The notes beneath the pieces were generated by a model that saw only the letters and a list, made by a program, of their open reading frames with translations, had not been told where the DNA came from and made no database searches. Positions 62,816 through 64,000 of a DNA stretch of 64,000 nucleotides are shown here, in pieces. The position numbers and the translations under genes are program-made. Position 1 is the first letter of the stretch. Every line of letters begins with the position of its first letter. This DNA comes from Flavobacteriaceae bacterium HL-DH10 (lineage in GTDB: Bacteria; Bacteroidota; Bacteroidia; Flavobacteriales; Flavobacteriaceae): contig CP134536.1 in NCBI GenBank assembly GCA_031826515.1, positions 942,001 to 1,006,000 on the forward strand, given 5' to 3'.

Positions 62816-64000
62816 ATGGATAAACTTATTGTTGAAGCCGAAAAATACGCAACTACTCTTCTAACTGAAGCATTAGATGCTTCATTTATATATCACAACT
62901 TAACACATACACTACGTGTTGTTGAAAAAGCAAAAGAATTGGCAGAGCAATGCAGTTTAACCGATTTAGAAAAAAACATATTAACAATTGCGACTTGGTT
63001 TCATGATACGGGCTATACAAAAAATGTAAAAAAACATGAAGAAGAAAGTGTTGCGATTGCAAAAGCCTTTTTAAGTTCTCAAAATTGTCCCGAAAATAAT
63101 ATTAAAGCTGTTTGTGATTTGATTTTGGCAACAACAATTAATCACATTCCCCAAAATTTATCAGAAAAAATAATAAGAGATGCCGATTGTGCTCATATTG
63201 GTAGTAAGAATTATATCGAAGTATCAGAATTACTGAGAAAAGAATGGGAACTCACTTGTAATAAAACGTTAACTGAATTAGAATGGTTAAATGAGAATAT
63301 AAACTTTTTATCAACTAAACATAAATTTCACACCAATCAAGCAGCTTTAAATTGGGGTAAAAGAAAAAGTAAAAACCTTTCAGAATTACTTAAAGCTAAA
63401 AAAAAACTTGACATTGATAGCAAAAAACTTAAACAAAAAAAAGAAGCATTAACTTTTAAGAAAAACAAAATAGAATTGCCTGAGCGCGGTATTGAAACCA
63501 TGTTTAGAGTTACCCTAAAAAACCACATAACTCTTAGCAATATTGCAGATACTAAAGCTAATATTTTACTTTCCGTTAATGCTATTATTGTGTCATTAGT
63601 CTTAGCAAACCTTATTCCTAAATTAGATAATCCATCTAACCATTATCTTATAATTCCAACGGCTATTTTTGTGTTAGCGACTGTTACTTCTATTATTTTA
63701 TCTGTTTTAGCAACTAGACCTAATGTTACTAGCGGTGAATTTAATAAGGAAGATGTTGTTAATAAAAAAGTGAATTTGTTGTTCTTTGGAAACTTTCATA
63801 AGATGAGTCTTAAAGACTTTGAATGGGCTATGGGAGAAATGATGCAAGACAAAGAATACTTATACTCATCAATGAAAAAAGATTTATATTTTCTAGGACT
63901 TGTTTTGAATAAAAAATACAAAATCCTTAGACTTACTTACTCTGTTTTTATGATAGGTATTATAATAAGCGTTATTGCTTTTACAATCGCTTTTCAATAT
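62816..64000 (+). CDS. HD-domain protein with Pycsar-effector-like membrane domain, 3' end cut
   Basis: The frame opens at ATG 62816 and runs to the window end (395 codons). Residues about 1-190 form an HD phosphohydrolase domain with His31, the pair His63-Asp64 (WFHDTG) and a later RDADC Asp. A charged Lys-rich linker follows (about 195-225). From about 232 on, RVTLKNHITLSNIADTKANILLSVNAIIVSLVL matches the PycTM/DUF5706 membrane domain of Pycsar effectors, with helices at about 256-276, 282-305 and 372-392. The DTKA motif is clear. The HD part could cleave a nucleotide, and the membrane part could open a pore on cyclic-nucleotide binding. No cyclase gene is seen within the window. Confidence 0.72.
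   Translation, partial: MDKLIVEAEKYATTLLTEALDASFIYHNLTHTLRVVEKAKELAEQCSLTDLEKNILTIATWFHDTGYTKNVKKHEEESVAIAKAFLSSQNCPENNIKAVCDLILATTINHIPQNLSEKIIRDADCAHIGSKNYIEVSELLRKEWELTCNKTLTELEWLNENINFLSTKHKFHTNQAALNWGKRKSKNLSELLKAKKKLDIDSKKLKQKKEALTFKKNKIELPERGIETMFRVTLKNHITLSNIADTKANILLSVNAIIVSLVLANLIPKLDNPSNHYLIIPTAIFVLATVTSIILSVLATRPNVTSGEFNKEDVVNKKVNLLFFGNFHKMSLKDFEWAMGEMMQDKEYLYSSMKKDLYFLGLVLNKKYKILRLTYSVFMIGIIISVIAFTIAFQY

Noticed and set aside
1-64000. tRNA or rRNA genes
   Set aside because: I looked for TψC-arm (GGTTCRANNCC) and rRNA-like stretches on both strands and found nothing convincing.

Overview
The window comes from an AT-rich member of the Flavobacteriaceae (Bacteroidota), probably marine. 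The signs are promoters of the TAnnTTTG type, few Shine-Dalgarno sequences, lipoprotein signals, a mevalonate pathway with a UbiA-type geranylgeranyl transferase, a CarboxypepD_reg-like protein, and gene orders typical of flavobacteria. No rRNA, tRNA, CRISPR array, integrase or transposase was recognised. Both ends are cut inside genes: folC on the left, an HD-domain membrane protein on the right.

Layout. 0-7 kb: folC, a TonB-ExbD-ExbB operon, NhaD antiporter, anmK, acyl-CoA dehydrogenase. 7.1-13.2 kb: an eight-gene arsenosugar biosynthesis cluster (CMD peroxidase-like protein, ArsS radical SAM enzyme, rhodanese, DUF2064 transferase, purine nucleoside phosphorylase, ArsM, DUF547 lipoprotein, GT2). 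13.3-22.6 kb: a surface protein, a PPP-type phosphatase, a GH113-like lipoprotein, a FAD oxidoreductase plus membrane polyferredoxin pair, a 163-bp tandem repeat and two glycosyltransferases. 22.6-28.5 kb: an accessory region with a 1266-residue candidate defence protein, a decayed copy of the meaB promoter and 5' end, and a 'mobile mystery' A/B (HTH + Fic) pair whose promoter is flanked by three 18-bp inverted repeats spaced exactly 32 bp apart. 28.5-39.4 kb: meaB convergent with a full methylmalonyl-CoA/propionate operon that includes a Na+-translocating decarboxylase. 39.5-47 kb: a membrane glycosyltransferase with an in-frame palindromic repeat, small conserved proteins, and a polyamine operon (speA, frameshifted speB, deoxyhypusine synthase-like gene, GNAT-nitrilase fusion). 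47-54 kb: rRNA pseudouridine synthase, UbiA, mevalonate kinase, diphosphomevalonate decarboxylase, DUF1697, a BaiN-like flavoprotein and GDPD. 54-64 kb: a lipoprotein, a very large phosphoesterase/kinase-like/beta-barrel fusion, an aldo/keto reductase lacking a normal start codon, SelO, msrA, msrB and an HD + Pycsar-type transmembrane protein.

How the genes work together. The arsenosugar cluster can be read as a pathway: ArsM methylates arsenite, ArsS adds a 5'-deoxyadenosyl group, the phosphorylase could remove adenine, and the two transferases could finish the sugar. The propionate operon can run succinyl-CoA to propionyl-CoA while pumping Na+, which the NhaD antiporter could connect to the proton gradient. 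The accessory region upstream of meaB looks like an integration hotspot built by recombination within the meaB 5' region.

The main points for a second look are the meaB duplication, the three-operator array, the 1266-residue protein, the phosphorylase in the arsenosugar cluster, the phosphatase/kinase-like/barrel fusion, and the HD-PycTM-like protein at the right edge.
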